From Methylocystis iwaonis (GTDB lineage Bacteria; Pseudomonadota; Alphaproteobacteria; Rhizobiales; Beijerinckiaceae): DNA of 64,000 nt. The DNA lies in assembly GCF_027925385.1 (NCBI RefSeq), contig NZ_AP027142.1, positions 850,001 to 914,000 on the forward strand. The letters are read 5' to 3'. Under the pieces are notes generated by a model, which was not told the origin of the DNA, searched no databases, and saw only the letters and a list, made by a program, of their open reading frames with translations. Positions 63,917 to 64,000 of this stretch are shown in pieces. Positions within the stretch are counted from its first letter, which is position 1, and each line of letters begins with the position of its first letter. The position numbers and the translations under genes are program-made.

Positions 63917-64000
63917 CCTTTCGCCCTCCCCATGAAACCCCGGTCTTGTCTCAATTATTCGTGCGGCTGGAATGCGGCTTTCCCGTCGCGGCGTCGAACA

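Overview
High-GC alphaproteobacterial chromosome, most likely of the order Hyphomicrobiales. This rests on the Rhizobiales-type cytochrome oxidase operon (coxB-coxA-ctaB-coxF-like-ctaG-coxC-DUF983-SURF1-thrC), the hisZ/hisG pair, a FeuPQ-like two-component system, IalB, DUF3126 and DUF882 proteins. A methanotroph-like family (Methylocystaceae/Beijerinckiaceae) is possible, but no methane or methanol oxidation gene lies here, so that is only a guess. No integrase, transposase, phage or plasmid gene is visible; the window looks like core chromosome with a few accessory cassettes and many small dispersed repeats.

Layout. 1-1.2 kb: IalB-like protein and a secreted partner. 1.5-9.6 kb: aa3 oxidase structural and assembly genes, then threonine synthase. 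9.6-11.7 kb: GNAT, WecG/TagA glycosyltransferase, UPF0158. 11.9-14 kb: hisZ-hisG. 14-16.3 kb: hemerythrin-like protein, ParD remnant, DUF4239. 16.4-19.5 kb: KaiC-like ATPase (apparently frameshifted) and a hybrid histidine kinase. 19.6-23 kb: SRP RNA, GFA protein, dnaX, ybaB, recR. 23.4-26.5 kb: DsbA-like thioredoxin, small membrane proteins, NarX-type kinase. 26.6-30.8 kb: rpsD, two hypotheticals, rpsA. 31.2-33.6 kb: a bufferin-like RiPP operon with two secreted candidate precursors, an MNIO (DUF692) enzyme and a DUF2063 partner. 33.6-37.9 kb: XdhC and MocA-like genes converging on a two-subunit Mo hydroxylase. 38.2-43.9 kb: HU-like protein and a six-gene group 3b-like NiFe hydrogenase operon. 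44-49.2 kb: galK-galT divergent from a GH2 glycosidase. 49.4-52.9 kb: pckA, a ThDP decarboxylase, tRNA-Tyr. 53-64 kb: Dabb protein, DUF882 and ClpP-like proteins, a NUDIX-wHTH regulator/phosphatase/HD/Tag cluster, DUF3126 and a FeuPQ-like system.

The most interesting system is the bufferin-like locus: two precursors with similar signal peptides but very different cores (one with a single Cys pair, the other with nine Cys and nine His), each followed by an RNA hairpin, then the modifying enzyme and its partner in overlapping frames. Other points of note are a MITE-like palindromic repeat family with imperfect terminal inverted repeats, one copy of which contains a second repeat family; the KaiC frameshift; a hydrogenase operon encoding a cyclic-nucleotide-binding-like subunit; a tandemly duplicated DUF3126 protein; and a 23-bp palindrome next to the NUDIX-wHTH regulator.
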